Source of the DNA: Candidatus Binatia bacterium
GTDB lineage: Bacteria > Desulfobacterota_B > Binatia > UBA9968 > JAJDTQ01
Assembly: GCA_022827045.1 (NCBI GenBank)
Contig: JAJDTQ010000050.1
Span: 1-49,548, forward strand
Direction of reading: 5' to 3'
DNA length: 49,548 nt
The translations under genes and the position numbers were made by a program. Numbering within the stretch: position 1 is the stretch's first letter; every line of letters starts with the position of its first letter. Positions 48,910 through 49,548 of the stretch are shown piece by piece. The notes below the pieces were generated by a model. That model had not been told where the DNA came from. It made no database searches and saw only the letters and a list, made by a program, of their open reading frames with translations.

Positions 48910-49548
48910 CTACCAGCGCATGGAAACGGTAACCCCGACCCGGTTCTCCGGCGTTGCATCGCCGTTCGCGGGCTCCCGCCGCGTCGCCTCCAGACTGAAG
49001 TGGAATGAGGCCCGCTCCGTCCGGGCAAGTCCCAGGGTCCAACCCAGACGCCAGTCGCGGCCGGCCTCCGAGAGCCCCAGAGCCATCTCCGGCGTCCCGG
49101 TGGCGTGACCGTCCAGCAACGCCATGCCGTAGCCCAGGCGCGCCTCCAGCCGTCCGCTCTCCCGGGTCGCTCCCGGGACAACGCCAGCCTGCCACAGACG
49201 CTCGACGCCGCTCGCCGTCGGACCCCACGCGGGACGCACGCTGAGTGCCAGACCCCGGCCCGCGGAACCCGGATCGAGACGCACCAGGCCGCTCACACCC
49301 CATTCCTCGGAGCCGCCGCCGTGGTTGAGAAGCGTCCGCGCCCGGCCCTCGACGGTGATGCCCGTCGCCTCGTCGGCAAAGCGCACGCCGCCCCCTGCCT
49401 CGATGCCGCTGCCGGTCTCCCCGTCGCCGACGTCGTTCCGCATGCCGACCTCAACAGATGGCGTCAGTGTCGCCCCCGACTCAAGGGTCCGGGTGTGGCT
49501 CCCCTCGAGCGTCAGCCGGTGCCGCCCGGCGTCCAGCGTCACAGCCTC
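48910..49548 (-). CDS. Autotransporter beta-barrel, C-terminal part (5' partial)
   Basis: The frame is open to the window edge, so the passenger lies beyond it; the GTG at 49542 is internal. The ~212 residues seen alternate polar and hydrophobic residues like an outer-membrane barrel: HRLTLEGSHTRTLESGATLT, GVSGLVRLDPGSAGRGLALS, RLGYGMALLDG. They end NRVGVTVSMRW with a terminal aromatic residue, the BAM signal. The class matches autotransporters with Calx-beta passengers. The haem-binding P450 remnant lies just downstream. Confidence 0.83.
   Translation of the reverse strand, partial: EAVTLDAGRHRLTLEGSHTRTLESGATLTPSVEVGMRNDVGDGETGSGIEAGGGVRFADEATGITVEGRARTLLNHGGGSEEWGVSGLVRLDPGSAGRGLALSVRPAWGPTASGVERLWQAGVVPGATRESGRLEARLGYGMALLDGHATGTPEMALGLSEAGRDWRLGWTLGLARTERASFHFSLEATRREPANGDATPENRVGVTVSMRW

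Noticed and set aside
48534..49008. Two other open frames over the P450 remnant
   Set aside because: Arg/Pro-rich shadows without homology; only the third frame shows P450 motifs.
1..49548. CRISPR array, prophage or rRNA operon
   Set aside because: No regularly spaced identical repeats, phage structural genes or rRNA stretches were seen; the repeats present are single dispersed palindromes.

Overview
The window is GC-rich DNA from a Gram-negative bacterium. The evidence is a TonB/BtuB outer-membrane uptake system, an inverse-autotransporter barrel, a C-terminal autotransporter barrel and lipoproteins. The gene mix includes a MoeA-periplasmic-binding-protein fusion, a deoxyhypusine-synthase-like protein, a glycine-reductase-type selenoprotein, a cobalt nitrile hydratase/thiocyanate hydrolase and late cobalamin genes. 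Together with many short palindromic intergenic repeats, this would fit an uncultured deltaproteobacterial, Tectomicrobia or Binatia-like lineage. That placement is inference; no rRNA or other marker gene is present.

Layout. 1-4.1 kb: deoxyhypusine-synthase-like gene (5' end off the window) and two tandem moeA genes, the second fused to a periplasmic-binding-like domain. 4.2 kb: tRNA-Leu(UAA). 4.3-9.9 kb: Fe(III)-type ABC permease and solute-binding protein around an alpha/beta hydrolase, then a cupin and a Rieske oxygenase. 10.3-13.7 kb: an accessory island with a cadherin-like lipoprotein, an inverse-autotransporter barrel and an HTH regulator. 14-21.7 kb: lipA, a hydrolase, a nucleoside transporter, an amidohydrolase, a small membrane protein, two VOC-fold proteins and an MDR oxidoreductase.

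21.8-25.2 kb: a GrdB/GrdE-like pair. The GrdB reading frame is broken only by a UGA at the exact selenocysteine position of glycine reductase protein B, so it should be read as one 442-residue selenoprotein. Its partner has lost the cysteine that becomes the pyruvoyl group in classical GrdE. No other Grd gene is in the window. A divergent HTH regulator lies next to it, with three TGTCCTGT boxes between the two start codons. This is the most interesting locus. 25.2-27.7 kb: a three-gene nitrile hydratase/thiocyanate hydrolase operon with the beta subunit split in two, followed by an M24-fold protein.

27.9-43.2 kb is a cobalamin region: cobU and cobQ, then (opposite strand) cobT-cobS and cobC-cobD-cbiB, then a BtuF-BtuC-BtuD-type ABC importer, an SDR epimerase, and tonB and btuB genes each preceded by a cobalamin riboswitch. 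Uptake, corrinoid remodelling and nucleotide-loop assembly are thus grouped. The gene at 29990 is a secreted hydrolase that looks like an insertion, and a 155-bp element with long terminal inverted repeats (MITE-like) sits upstream of the importer. 43.2-49.5 kb: adenine deaminase, an ABC ATPase, a dihydroxyphthalate-decarboxylase-like binding protein, an AAA/DUF4143 ATPase, a cytochrome P450 remnant and the C-terminal barrel of an autotransporter running off the window.
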